Of a DNA stretch of 32,100 nt, positions 7,516-16,148 are shown one piece after another; positions within the stretch are counted from its first letter, which is position 1; every line of letters starts with the position of its first letter. The notes under the pieces are model-generated. The model saw only the letters and a list, made by a program, of their open reading frames with translations. It made no database searches and was not told where the DNA came from. The stretch is from Lachnospiraceae bacterium UBA3692 (GTDB lineage: Bacteria > Bacillota > Clostridia > Lachnospirales > Lachnospiraceae), in NCBI GenBank assembly GCA_002372815.1, contig DFIR01000012.1, forward strand, positions 1 to 32,100, given 5' to 3'. A program made the position numbers and the translations under genes.

Positions 7516-8781
7516 ATGAGTAAGAAAGGGAAAGTATTCTACGGATGGTATCTGGTGGTCTTCGTCTGGATCATCTATTTCATCAATGTTGCCATCCCTC
7601 TGTATGGCGGAAGCGTCGTGAACTCCCTGATGACAGTAAGTCTGGGGATCAGTGCTGCGACCATGGGCCTGGCGGTCAGTCTGAATACGGCGGTACAGGG
7701 GTTTGCAGCTCCGATCGCCGGAATCGTGATCAAAAACCTGGGCTATAAAAGGTCGTTCATCATCGGAAGCATTCTGACCATCATCGGAAGTCTTTGCATG
7801 GCGATTCTGAAGCCCACAGGGATCGGCTATATCTTTCTGTATGGTGTCATGATCGGCAGCGGTATCAGCATCGGCTGTCTGGTCGGAGGCCAGGCACTGG
7901 TAAATGAGTGGTTTGATGCACAGAAACCCACAGCATTGTCAATCGTCCTGACGGCGGGAACGATCGGAGGATTTCTGGCGAGCCCCCTCCTGTCCGCGGT
8001 GGCGAACATGGCGGGTTGGGAGTGGGCATGGATCATCTGCGCAGCTTTCTGTGTCGTCGCGATCCTGCTCTCGGCGTTCTGTATCAAGGACAGACCAGAG
8101 GAGATCGGGGAAGTCAAAGACGGCAGAGATTACGCAGGAGGCGGCACAAAAGCTAAAAAGAGAACCCTGAAACTACCGCAGTTTACACATGATCTGACTA
8201 TGAAAGAGGCTCTTTCAACAAGAGAATTCTGGATGTTCTCTTTCCTCAGTATTGTCAGAGTCGCGCTGTACTTCGGTATGATCGGCCATATCGTGCGGTT
8301 TGCCATGAGTACGGGTATGGAATCCGGGAAGGCTGCCTTCCTGATCTCGATCATCTCCATTGCCGGCCTTTTCGGAAGGCTGCTGGGCGGCGTGATCGGC
8401 AGGATGATCCCCTCCAAATATGAGGTCGGTCTGGGGTTCTGTCTCATGGGCTGTGCGGGAGTCCTGTTCTTTCTGGGTTCTTCCGGCGCTCTGTTTGTGG
8501 CGGCAGCTGCATTTCTGGGTTTCGGCATGGGCATCAATTATGTCGGGCAGTCCCTGCTTCTGGCAGAATATTTCGGCAATGCCAATTTCTCGGTCATCAT
8601 GGGCATCATCATCATGATCTCAAACGGCGTTGGTTCCCTCGGATCGACAGTGCTGGGATACATGGCAGAGACGACCGGCAGTTACAACGGAACGTTCGGT
8701 ATATTCGGCGTGGGATGTATCCTGGCCGGATTGCTGGTACTCACATTTAAACATTCAAAACTTCGCTTTCTGACCGAGTGA
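7516..8781 (+). CDS. MFS transporter, oxalate/formate antiporter-like (OFA) family
   Basis: This 421-residue membrane protein has about 12 hydrophobic segments and a central basic loop (around KAKKRTLK), as in major facilitator carriers. The N-terminal YGWYLVVF followed by long hydrophobic segments resembles the OFA group, which exchanges or imports small carboxylates. I start it at the ATG at 7516, with GGGAG 5 nt upstream. A TTG 15 bases earlier is in frame but has no site of its own. It sits 62 nt after the acyl-CoA dehydrogenase gene and before a GntP-type permease gene, which suggests import of the acid substrate or export of a product. Substrate not determinable. Confidence 0.88.
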   Translation: MSKKGKVFYGWYLVVFVWIIYFINVAIPLYGGSVVNSLMTVSLGISAATMGLAVSLNTAVQGFAAPIAGIVIKNLGYKRSFIIGSILTIIGSLCMAILKPTGIGYIFLYGVMIGSGISIGCLVGGQALVNEWFDAQKPTALSIVLTAGTIGGFLASPLLSAVANMAGWEWAWIICAAFCVVAILLSAFCIKDRPEEIGEVKDGRDYAGGGTKAKKRTLKLPQFTHDLTMKEALSTREFWMFSFLSIVRVALYFGMIGHIVRFAMSTGMESGKAAFLISIISIAGLFGRLLGGVIGRMIPSKYEVGLGFCLMGCAGVLFFLGSSGALFVAAAAFLGFGMGINYVGQSLLLAEYFGNANFSVIMGIIIMISNGVGSLGSTVLGYMAETTGSYNGTFGIFGVGCILAGLLVLTFKHSKLRFLTE

Positions 8782-8841
8782 CCCTTCGAACCCGGTCGGC
8801 AAATACAAAACAAAAACATCAGGATCATTCATGCAGACAGA

Positions 8842-8851
8842 TCGTTAACGA
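8842..8851. promoter_or_regulatory. TCGTTAACGA palindrome upstream of the first GntP-type permease
   Basis: A perfect 10-bp palindrome lies in the 127-nt gap 5' of the permease gene. Its left part, GATCGTTA (8840-8847), also occurs on the minus strand at 3800-3793, within the activator promoter. It may be a shared regulator site. The match is short. Confidence 0.3.
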
Positions 8852-8908
8852 AGCGGATATCTGATGAGATTTCCAGAGACTCATCAATAAGGAAAGGAGA
8901 TAGGTAGT

Positions 8909-10240
8909 ATGTTAAGCTTAATCGGCATCCTGTTAGGACTGTTTACGCTGATATTCCTTGCGTTCAAACGTGTGAATATCTACATTTTCGCGCCTGTGGC
9001 AGCAATCGTTGTCCTGCTGTTCTCCGGCCTGAATATCTGGGAAGTCATGTCCACGACCTACATTCAGGGCGTTGGCAACTATGTGTCCAAGAACGGTATC
9101 CTGTTCCTGACAAGCGCGATCTTCGCGGCTTCGATGGGCGCTTCCGGCGCGGCACATTATATCGCTCTGAAACTGGCGGGCCTGGCGCTTCGCTCCAAGA
9201 ACTCCAAGTTCATGGCGATGTTCTATATTGCCTGCATCCTGATGGTCCTTACAATGGGCGGCATCAGCCTCTTCGTCGTCATCTTCCTGATCGCCAGCAT
9301 CGCAAGAGACGTCTATGAGAAGCTCGATATCCCGTGGGCATTCATGATGGCGAACATGTGGGGTTCCGGTACGGTCACAGGCTGGGCACTTCCCGGCGCG
9401 CCGTCTGTTACGAACCTCCTGCCTACCAACTATCTTGGAACAGACGCGATGGCAGGTCCTGTGCTCGGCGTGATCATGGCCATTGAGATCGCAGTCCTCT
9501 GCAACCTGTACATCTGGTACATTCTGAAGAGAGCAGAAAAGAGAGGAGAGCACTTCCTTCCTACCGGCGCACTGATCACTCAGCGTGAAAAAGGCAAAGA
9601 GATCGAGAGAGAGCTGGATCCCAGCATGAACCTCTTCAAGTGCCTGCTGCCCAGTATCGTAGTTCTGGTGACCCTGAACGTCATCAAGCTCCCGAACGGC
9701 ATCTGCCTGCTGCTCGGCACACTGTGCTGCTTCATCCTGTTCTGGAAGAACTTTGATCACAATATCCGGAAGTGCCTCGATTCGATCGTACAGGGCTTCA
9801 ACAACGGTTTCTCCGTTCTGCTTCCTGTCGGCTTCATGGCTGGTTTCGGCGCAGTCGTTGCGCTGACCCCCGGCTTTGAATATGCAGTTACCCTGCTGGA
9901 TAAGATCCATGCGCCTGAGGCTCTGCAGGTCCTCATCATCGCGAACCTGGCAGCCGGTCTCTGCGGCAGTGCTTCCGGTGGTATGGGCATCATGTTCGGT
10001 GCCTTTGCGGACCGCTTCGCGCAGATGCACCTGAATCCCGGCGCCATCCACCGTCTCTGCACGGTCGGTTCCTGCGGTCTGGATTCGCTGCCCCACAACG
10101 CTTCGATTCAGTCCGGCCTGAGAGTCTATGGTCTGGAGCTGAACTGGACCTGCTATCAGCACGCGTTCTTCACACAGACTGTATTCCCGCTGATCGTCGG
10201 TCTGACAGCCGTCGTCCTTGCATCGATGGGTGTTGTCTGA
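8909..10240 (+). CDS. GntP-type carboxylate permease, copy 1
   Basis: This 443-residue polytopic membrane protein has 11-13 hydrophobic stretches. The motifs GGISLFVVIFLI (mid N-half), WALPGAPSVTNLLP and CGLDSLPHNAS (near the C-terminus) resemble the gluconate/D-beta-hydroxybutyrate permease (GntP) superfamily, which imports hydroxy- or keto-acids by cation symport. The cytoplasmic loop around residues 205-240 is rich in charged residues. AAAGGAG sits 10-15 nt before the ATG. The codons end in C unusually often compared with the preceding MFS gene, as in strongly expressed genes. A paralogue in operon B (16149) shares the start MLSLIGILLGL and the overall layout. The likely job is uptake of the operon A substrate. 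Confidence 0.85.
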   Translation: MLSLIGILLGLFTLIFLAFKRVNIYIFAPVAAIVVLLFSGLNIWEVMSTTYIQGVGNYVSKNGILFLTSAIFAASMGASGAAHYIALKLAGLALRSKNSKFMAMFYIACILMVLTMGGISLFVVIFLIASIARDVYEKLDIPWAFMMANMWGSGTVTGWALPGAPSVTNLLPTNYLGTDAMAGPVLGVIMAIEIAVLCNLYIWYILKRAEKRGEHFLPTGALITQREKGKEIERELDPSMNLFKCLLPSIVVLVTLNVIKLPNGICLLLGTLCCFILFWKNFDHNIRKCLDSIVQGFNNGFSVLLPVGFMAGFGAVVALTPGFEYAVTLLDKIHAPEALQVLIIANLAAGLCGSASGGMGIMFGAFADRFAQMHLNPGAIHRLCTVGSCGLDSLPHNASIQSGLRVYGLELNWTCYQHAFFTQTVFPLIVGLTAVVLASMGVV

Positions 10241-10314
10241 TCTTTCACTGATACAGCAGCACACGAAAACCAGATTTTTCGGATTATTGAATCTGCATAG
10301 TGGTCACTGATTGA

Positions 10315-10342
10315 GCGGCATTTAAATCGAGGGGAATGCCGC
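10315..10342 (+). other. Leader hairpin 1 before the second CoA-transferase
   Basis: GCGGCATT (10315-10322) and AATGCCGC (10335-10342) form a perfect 8-bp stem with a 12-nt loop in the 197-nt gap between the permease and CoA-transferase genes. It is not followed by a T-run. Confidence 0.5.
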
Positions 10343-10374
10343 AGGAACCTGGAGAATAACAGGAGGAGAAGATT

Positions 10375-10411
10375 CAGGTGTCTCCCTTCGCAAAGTGGAG
10401 GGAGACACCTG
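10375..10411 (+). other. Leader hairpin 2 before the second CoA-transferase
   Basis: AGGTGTCTCCCT (10376-10387) pairs perfectly with AGGGAGACACCT (10399-10410), and C10375-G10411 extends the stem to 13 bp over an 11-nt loop. It ends 26 nt before the ATG and has no T-run, so it is more likely an mRNA stabiliser, processing site or translational control element than a terminator. It also argues against the in-frame GTG at 10378 as the start. Confidence 0.65.
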
Positions 10412-10437
10412 CGGAAACAGGAAAAGGATGTGACGGC

Positions 10438-12024
10438 ATGAGGTCGAAACTGGTAAACAAGGAAGAGATCCTATCCAGATACGTTCAGGACGGTACCAGT
10501 ATATTGATCGCCGGTTTTGGAATGAGTACCGTTGCAGAAGAAACCGTTGCGTTATTGGAGAAGCGCTTTCTGGAGACCGGCCATCCCAGAGACCTGAGCA
10601 TCGTGATCTGCGGCGGAAACGTCGTACTGGAGCGATTTGCGCATGAGGGAATGATCGCCAAATTGTATGGTGCGCATTTCGGACTGTCCAAAAAGCTCAA
10701 TAAGATGATCGCGGAGAACAAACTGCAGGCATGGAGCATTCCGCAGGGCATCATCACACATGTGATCAGAGCCGGCGGACAGGGAGAGAAGGGACTTCTC
10801 AGCAAAGTTGGGCTTGGAACCTATGTGGACCCTCGCCTTGAAGGGGCAAAGATGAACGAAGTCACGACAGAAGATGTCGTGGAACTTGTCGATGTCGGAG
10901 GAGAAGAATACCTGCGGTATCTGGTCCCCCAAATCGACCTTTGCATCCTGCGCGGCACATTTGCGGATGAGTTCGGCAATGTTTCCTTCAAAGACGAGAT
11001 GTATGCCTCGTACACACGCTACGCAGCGATGTGTGCGAAAGTGCAGAGATCCCCTGTCCTGGTCGAGTGCCGGGAATATGTCAGAAACGGCAGCATTCCG
11101 GCAAAGGAAGCAGCGGTGCCGGGTATATTGGTCGATTACATTTCCGTCATTCGGGACCCGCTGAAGTTCGCCGGTATGACGAGAGGAATCTACAGAAGTG
11201 CCGCGATGCTCGGAGACGTACGCATCCCGGTGGACCCGCATGCGTTTTCTGTACCGCTGGACGTGCGCAAAGTCATTGCAAGAAGGGCCAGCCTTGAACT
11301 GAAAAGGTATGACATGGTTAATATCGGAATCGGCATTCCGGAGACGATGTCCGCCGTTGTCAGTGAAGAAGGCTGTGAAGAGGAGATCACACTTTCCGTC
11401 GAGATCGGCGTGATCGGTGGCGTTCCCGGGTTGGGAATGCCTTTCGGGACACAGTTGAATCCGCAGGCGGTATGGGAAGAAGATGTTCAGTTCGATCTGT
11501 ACCACGGAGGGATCCTCAACGGCGCGTATCTCGGTCTGGCTGAGACAAATGAATCCGGCGACATCAATGTCAGCAGATTCGGCAGTACTGTCACGGGTTC
11601 CGGAGGATTCATTGATATCGTTGCGGCAACGCCGACGATCGTTTTCTGCGGAACATTTACTGCGGGCGGACTGCAGGAAGAGATCCGTGACGGGAAACTG
11701 ATCATTGTACAGGAAGGGAAACGTAAAAAATTCAAAGAGAAGATCCAGCAGATCACTTTCAGCGCACGGCAGGCACTGCTGAACAGGCAGAAGGTGGTCT
11801 ATGTAACGGAGAGGGCGGTCTTTCGCCTGTCGGACCAGGGGCTGGTCCTTGAAGAGATCGCTCCGGGGGTTGATCTCGAAAGAGATATTCTTGCGCAGAT
11901 GGAATTTGCTCCGGTCATTTCGCCGGCATTGAAGATAATGGATGACAGGCTGTTCCGCGATGGAAGCATTGGTTTAAAAGAATATCTCCTTCGGGAGGAT
12001 GCACAGCAATGTAATAAGACATGA
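10438..12024 (+). CDS. Family I acyl-CoA:acetate/3-ketoacid-type CoA-transferase, copy 2
   Basis: This 528-residue paralogue of the protein at 3889 has the same domain order and the active-site motif SVEIGVIGG. With the ATG at 10438 as start, the catalytic Glu falls at residue 322, exactly as in copy 1. AAAAGGA lies 9 nt upstream. An in-frame GTG at 10378 would add 20 residues that have no counterpart and that lie across a strong hairpin, so I reject it. The second active-site neighbour differs (IGVIGGVPGLG here, AGTIGGAAAPN in copy 1), which may mean a different acyl specificity. The acyl-CoA dehydrogenase gene follows after 18 nt, without the crotonase found in the first module. Confidence 0.93.
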   Translation: MRSKLVNKEEILSRYVQDGTSILIAGFGMSTVAEETVALLEKRFLETGHPRDLSIVICGGNVVLERFAHEGMIAKLYGAHFGLSKKLNKMIAENKLQAWSIPQGIITHVIRAGGQGEKGLLSKVGLGTYVDPRLEGAKMNEVTTEDVVELVDVGGEEYLRYLVPQIDLCILRGTFADEFGNVSFKDEMYASYTRYAAMCAKVQRSPVLVECREYVRNGSIPAKEAAVPGILVDYISVIRDPLKFAGMTRGIYRSAAMLGDVRIPVDPHAFSVPLDVRKVIARRASLELKRYDMVNIGIGIPETMSAVVSEEGCEEEITLSVEIGVIGGVPGLGMPFGTQLNPQAVWEEDVQFDLYHGGILNGAYLGLAETNESGDINVSRFGSTVTGSGGFIDIVAATPTIVFCGTFTAGGLQEEIRDGKLIIVQEGKRKKFKEKIQQITFSARQALLNRQKVVYVTERAVFRLSDQGLVLEEIAPGVDLERDILAQMEFAPVISPALKIMDDRLFRDGSIGLKEYLLREDAQQCNKT

Positions 12025-12042
12025 TGGGAAGAGGAAAAAGAT

Positions 12043-13191
<1,149 letters not shown>

Positions 13192-13222
13192 ACTGAATCA
13201 ACATTATTATAAATGACAGGCG

Positions 13223-13263
13223 AAGACACTGTGTTCACACTTGTGGACACAGTGTCTTTTTTT
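13223..13263 (+). terminator. Rho-independent terminator of operon A
   Basis: AAGACACTGTGT and its complement ACACAGTGTCTT form the core of a 15-bp stem (13223-13237 with 13244-13258, one G-U pair) followed by a run of seven T. It lies 31 nt past the dehydrogenase stop. A close copy of the hairpin, including the preceding GGCGAAG, follows the intact Rpn gene at 30806. Confidence 0.9.
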
Positions 13264-13290
13264 GAAATGAAACTGTTGAGATTCTTACAC

Positions 13291-14172
13291 CTATGTAAAG
13301 TTCTCATAATTCATAACAAATGTCAGAAATTTCATATCGTTTTCGGTCAGACGAAGGCCTTTGCGCCAGGAGATGCACTGATGGCGCGTCGGGTAGCTGG
13401 TTTCCACACGCACCACTTTGACATTGCCCGGATTCAGAAACTGCTTTTTATATGCCAGATTTGTGGAGAGTGCAACACCTTCATCCCGTTGAAGGGAGAT
13501 GATCCGCATAAAAAGGGTGGTCTCCCGGACGTTTTTTGGAGTGAACCCGTCTGATTCGCACAAGGAGTAGAGATATTCCCTGGATTGGGGACTGGTGTTC
13601 AGAACGATGAAGGTTTGATCCCGGAGATCTGTCAGTTTCACAGAAGTGTTCTTTGCGAGGGGATTGTTCTTGGAGAGAAGCAGCACGGGCTTCTCTTCTT
13701 TACTCAGACGGATGGTCTCCCGGCTCTTCTGGTCGATCGACAGGTCATTGCCCAGAGTGAACTGAAACCGGTTCTCCGAATCGTTCAGTTCTTCCGTTTG
13801 AATCTGCTGCAGCTGAATATGAATATCCGGATGCTCCTTTGAAAATGCCGTGACCATATCTTCCCAGTACAGTGTGCTGGTTGTTCCGATGAGAATGGAG
13901 TGTTCTTTCCGGATCTTCGCGAATTCCATATCCTCCAGCGACTCGTCCAGAAGCGAGAGCGCCTGTCGGACCTTTTTGTAGAAGGTCTTCCCGTCTTCAT
14001 TCAGGACCATATTCCGTCCTGTCCTGTCGAAGAGATCCAACCCCAGTTCTTTTTCAAGTCTCGTAATAGTGAGACTTAGGGATGGCGGAGAGATCATCAG
14101 ATCTTCTGCCGTCTTCCGGAGGTGCTGCTTTTCTGCGAGTGCGCAGAAATATCTCAGCTGGAGCAGTTCCAT
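13291..14172 (-). CDS. LysR-type transcriptional regulator
   Basis: This 293-residue protein has the standard LysR length. The N-terminal winged helix-turn-helix (residues 1-60: LLQLRYFCALAEKQHLRKTAEDLMISPPSLSLTITRLEKELG, shown in pieces LRYFCALAEKQHL and PPSLSLTITRLEKELG) is clear. It is followed by LFDRTGR and a linker helix to a periplasmic-binding-like effector domain (about 90-290). AAGGAGG lies 5 nt before the ATG. It faces operon A tail to tail and diverges from operon B, so by the usual LysR arrangement it probably controls operon B and itself. The effector is unknown; an acid or CoA ester of the pathway is a natural guess. Confidence 0.93.
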   Translation of the reverse strand: MELLQLRYFCALAEKQHLRKTAEDLMISPPSLSLTITRLEKELGLDLFDRTGRNMVLNEDGKTFYKKVRQALSLLDESLEDMEFAKIRKEHSILIGTTSTLYWEDMVTAFSKEHPDIHIQLQQIQTEELNDSENRFQFTLGNDLSIDQKSRETIRLSKEEKPVLLLSKNNPLAKNTSVKLTDLRDQTFIVLNTSPQSREYLYSLCESDGFTPKNVRETTLFMRIISLQRDEGVALSTNLAYKKQFLNPGNVKVVRVETSYPTRHQCISWRKGLRLTENDMKFLTFVMNYENFT

Positions 14173-14227
14173 AAGGCCTCCTTCAGGAGAAGTGCAGATT
14201 TGAACAGTATTTAGTACATGTATCCCC

Positions 14228-14339
14228 GATAATGTGAATATTTTATCATTGTTTTCAAAAGATTACAACTTCTGTTTTAGATGAGGCAAACATTTATTTG
14301 ACAATTCCCAAATAATCAGTCGATTGTTATCACATTATC
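14228..14339. promoter_or_regulatory. Separated inverted repeat in the LysR/operon B divergent region
   Basis: GATAATGTGA (14228-14237) and TCACATTATC (14330-14339) are exact complements about 92 nt apart in an AT-rich 271-nt intergenic region. The left arm falls near the expected start point of the lysR transcript; the right arm lies about 50 nt upstream of the operon B -10 box. They are candidate LysR binding sites allowing looping and autorepression. Confidence 0.45.
14240..14268 (-). promoter_or_regulatory. Sigma-70 promoter of the lysR-type gene
   Basis: On the minus strand TTGTAA (14268-14263), a 17-bp spacer and TAAAAT (14245-14240) make a plausible promoter with a leader of about 60 nt. 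Confidence 0.55.
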
Positions 14340-14387
14340 AAACAAGCCTTAAAGGAATTTGTAATTTTTAACAAAACCAAAGGCCGA

Positions 14388-14393
14388 TATAAT
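14388..14393 (+). promoter_or_regulatory. -10 box of operon B promoter
   Basis: A perfect TATAAT sits about 50 nt before the MaoC-type start codon. No good -35 is found at 16-18 bp upstream (the region reads as T-rich), as expected for a promoter that needs an activator such as the adjacent LysR protein. Confidence 0.5.
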
Positions 14394-14443
14394 CTAATTA
14401 CTCACAATAATAACCAAATCCGACGTATTGAAAGGAGGAAACG

Positions 14444-14899
14444 ATGGCAGGGTTGAAGTTTGATGACTTCGAGATCGGGAAGGAATATATCTCTCCGAGG
14501 CGCACCGTCACGGAGGCAGATGTCCAACAGTTTGCCGGTCTTTCCGGAGACTACAATCCGCTCCACACCGACGACATTTTCATCCAGGAGAAGACGAATT
14601 TCCCGGGCAGGATCGCACACGGCGCACTGACCTTCGCAATGGCCACAGGCCTCTCTTTCCGGGAAGGCCTGACAGCCGGAACAGCGTTGGGATTCCTCGG
14701 CGCGGATCTCAAATTCGTGCACTATGTGCTTCCGGGCGACACGATCTACCAGGTCTCCAAGTGTATTGAGAAGATCGAGAGTAAGAAGCCCGGCAGAGGC
14801 ATCGTGATCATCCAGAGAGATATCTACAACCAGAAAAACGAGCTCTGCCTCGAGCAGAAGTGCACCGTTCTGGTGATGCGTGACAAAAAAGAAGCATAA
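14444..14899 (+). CDS. MaoC-like (R)-specific enoyl-CoA hydratase
   Basis: This 151-residue single hot-dog-domain protein carries the hydratase-2 motif as SGDYNPLHTD (residues 34-43), with the catalytic Asp36 and His41, followed by FPGRIAHGALTFAMATGL as in MaoC/PhaJ proteins. It would hydrate a trans-2-enoyl-CoA to the (R)-3-hydroxyacyl-CoA, or dehydrate it. AAGGAGGAAAC precedes the ATG. It opens operon B and is followed after 43 nt by an acyl-CoA dehydrogenase. Having both crotonase-type (S-specific) and MaoC-type (R-specific) hydratases in one locus suggests either stereo-inversion or more than one substrate. Mesaconyl-CoA hydratase or itaconyl-CoA hydratase are related families, but this protein is much shorter than those. 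Confidence 0.9.
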   Translation: MAGLKFDDFEIGKEYISPRRTVTEADVQQFAGLSGDYNPLHTDDIFIQEKTNFPGRIAHGALTFAMATGLSFREGLTAGTALGFLGADLKFVHYVLPGDTIYQVSKCIEKIESKKPGRGIVIIQRDIYNQKNELCLEQKCTVLVMRDKKEA

Positions 14900-14942
14900 A
14901 CACTGGTTATTCAAAAGCAAGACATAAAAGGAGGAGAGAAAC

Positions 14943-16088
14943 ATGAGATTTACAGAAGATCAGCTGTCCCTTCAGCAGATGGCCAGGGAGTTTGCGGAGA
15001 AGGAACTCATGCCCAGAGCAGCCGAGATGGACATCGACGGTGAACTGCCGATGGATGTTTACCAGAAGGCTGTTGACATGAGCCTGACCTGTCTGGATCT
15101 GCCGGAAGAGTACGGCGGAGCGGGACTGGATATGGTGACGACCTGCCTCATCCGTGAGGAGATCTCCCGCGGCGATTCCGGCTTCAGCATCACGATCGGC
15201 TCCAACAGCCTTGGCTTCAAGCCGGTCGGCATCGCCGGCAACGAGGAGCAGAAGCAGCATTTCGCGGACATCATCACCAGAGGTGGTTTCTGCGCATTCG
15301 CAATCACAGAGCCCGGTTCCGGTTCCGATGCTGCCAGCACCGCGACTACGGCTGTCAAGGTCGGCGATGAGTATATCATCAACGGCAGAAAGTGTTTCAT
15401 CACCAATGCTGAGCGTGCCGACGTCTACACCGTCCTTGCGACGACCGACAAGACCAAGGGTGCCAGAGGCCTCTCGATGTTCATCGTGGACAGGGATACC
15501 CCCGGCGTTTCCACCGGCAAGCATGAAGATAAGATGGGCATCCGCGTCTCCAATACCGCGGACGTGATCTTCGAAGATGTCCACATCCCCGCAAAGAACC
15601 TGATCGGCCAGGAAGGAAAGGGCTTCAAGATCGCGATGCAGACCCTGGAGAAGGGCCGTGTCATCACTGGTGCAGCCGCTGTCGGTATTGGCAGAGCCGC
15701 TCTTGAATATGCCACCAAGTATGCGCAGGTCCGCAAGACCATGGGCAAGCCAATCTGCGAGCACGGCCAGATCCAGGCGCTGATCGCCGATATGGGTATC
15801 GAACTCGAAGCGGCCCGCCAGCTCGTCCTTGCAGCTGCGGATGCGATCGACCATAACGATCCCAACAAGGGCAAGCTGAGCGCGATGTCCAAGTGCTTTG
15901 CCGCGGAAGTTATTGAGCGCGTCTGCTCCCATGCGATCCAGATCCTGGGCGGCTACGGCTACATGAGAGACTATCCGGTCGAGAAGCTCTACAGAGATGC
16001 CCGTATCTATCAGATCTTTGAGGGCACGAACCAGATTCAGAGACTGGTCATCGCCAGACACATGCTGCAGGAGAATCCCGCAGACTGA
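14943..16088 (+). CDS. Acyl-CoA dehydrogenase, copy 3 (divergent)
   Basis: This 381-residue acyl-CoA dehydrogenase shares the family framework with the two operon A enzymes (FTEDQLSLQQMAREFAEKEL, FAITEPGSGSDAAS, ILGGYGYMRDYPVEKLYRDA, FEGTNQIQR with Glu360 as expected base) but is clearly a different subgroup. It is closer in look to butyryl-CoA or short-chain dehydrogenases. AAAAGGAGGAGAG precedes the ATG. Its codon use is strongly C-ending, like that of the following permease, which suggests high expression. It sits between the MaoC hydratase and the second GntP-type permease in operon B. The electron acceptor is not encoded in the window. Confidence 0.95.
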   Translation: MRFTEDQLSLQQMAREFAEKELMPRAAEMDIDGELPMDVYQKAVDMSLTCLDLPEEYGGAGLDMVTTCLIREEISRGDSGFSITIGSNSLGFKPVGIAGNEEQKQHFADIITRGGFCAFAITEPGSGSDAASTATTAVKVGDEYIINGRKCFITNAERADVYTVLATTDKTKGARGLSMFIVDRDTPGVSTGKHEDKMGIRVSNTADVIFEDVHIPAKNLIGQEGKGFKIAMQTLEKGRVITGAAAVGIGRAALEYATKYAQVRKTMGKPICEHGQIQALIADMGIELEAARQLVLAAADAIDHNDPNKGKLSAMSKCFAAEVIERVCSHAIQILGGYGYMRDYPVEKLYRDARIYQIFEGTNQIQRLVIARHMLQENPAD

Positions 16089-16148
16089 TCTGCCGTGGAG
16101 AGTACGTCAGTAACGGAATCATTCATAAGAAAATAAAGGGAGTATGAT

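Noticed and set aside
10378..10437. GTG start giving a CoA-transferase 20 residues longer
   Set aside because: These codons lie across a perfect 13-bp hairpin and have no match in the paralogue; the ATG at 10438 puts the catalytic Glu at residue 322 in both copies.
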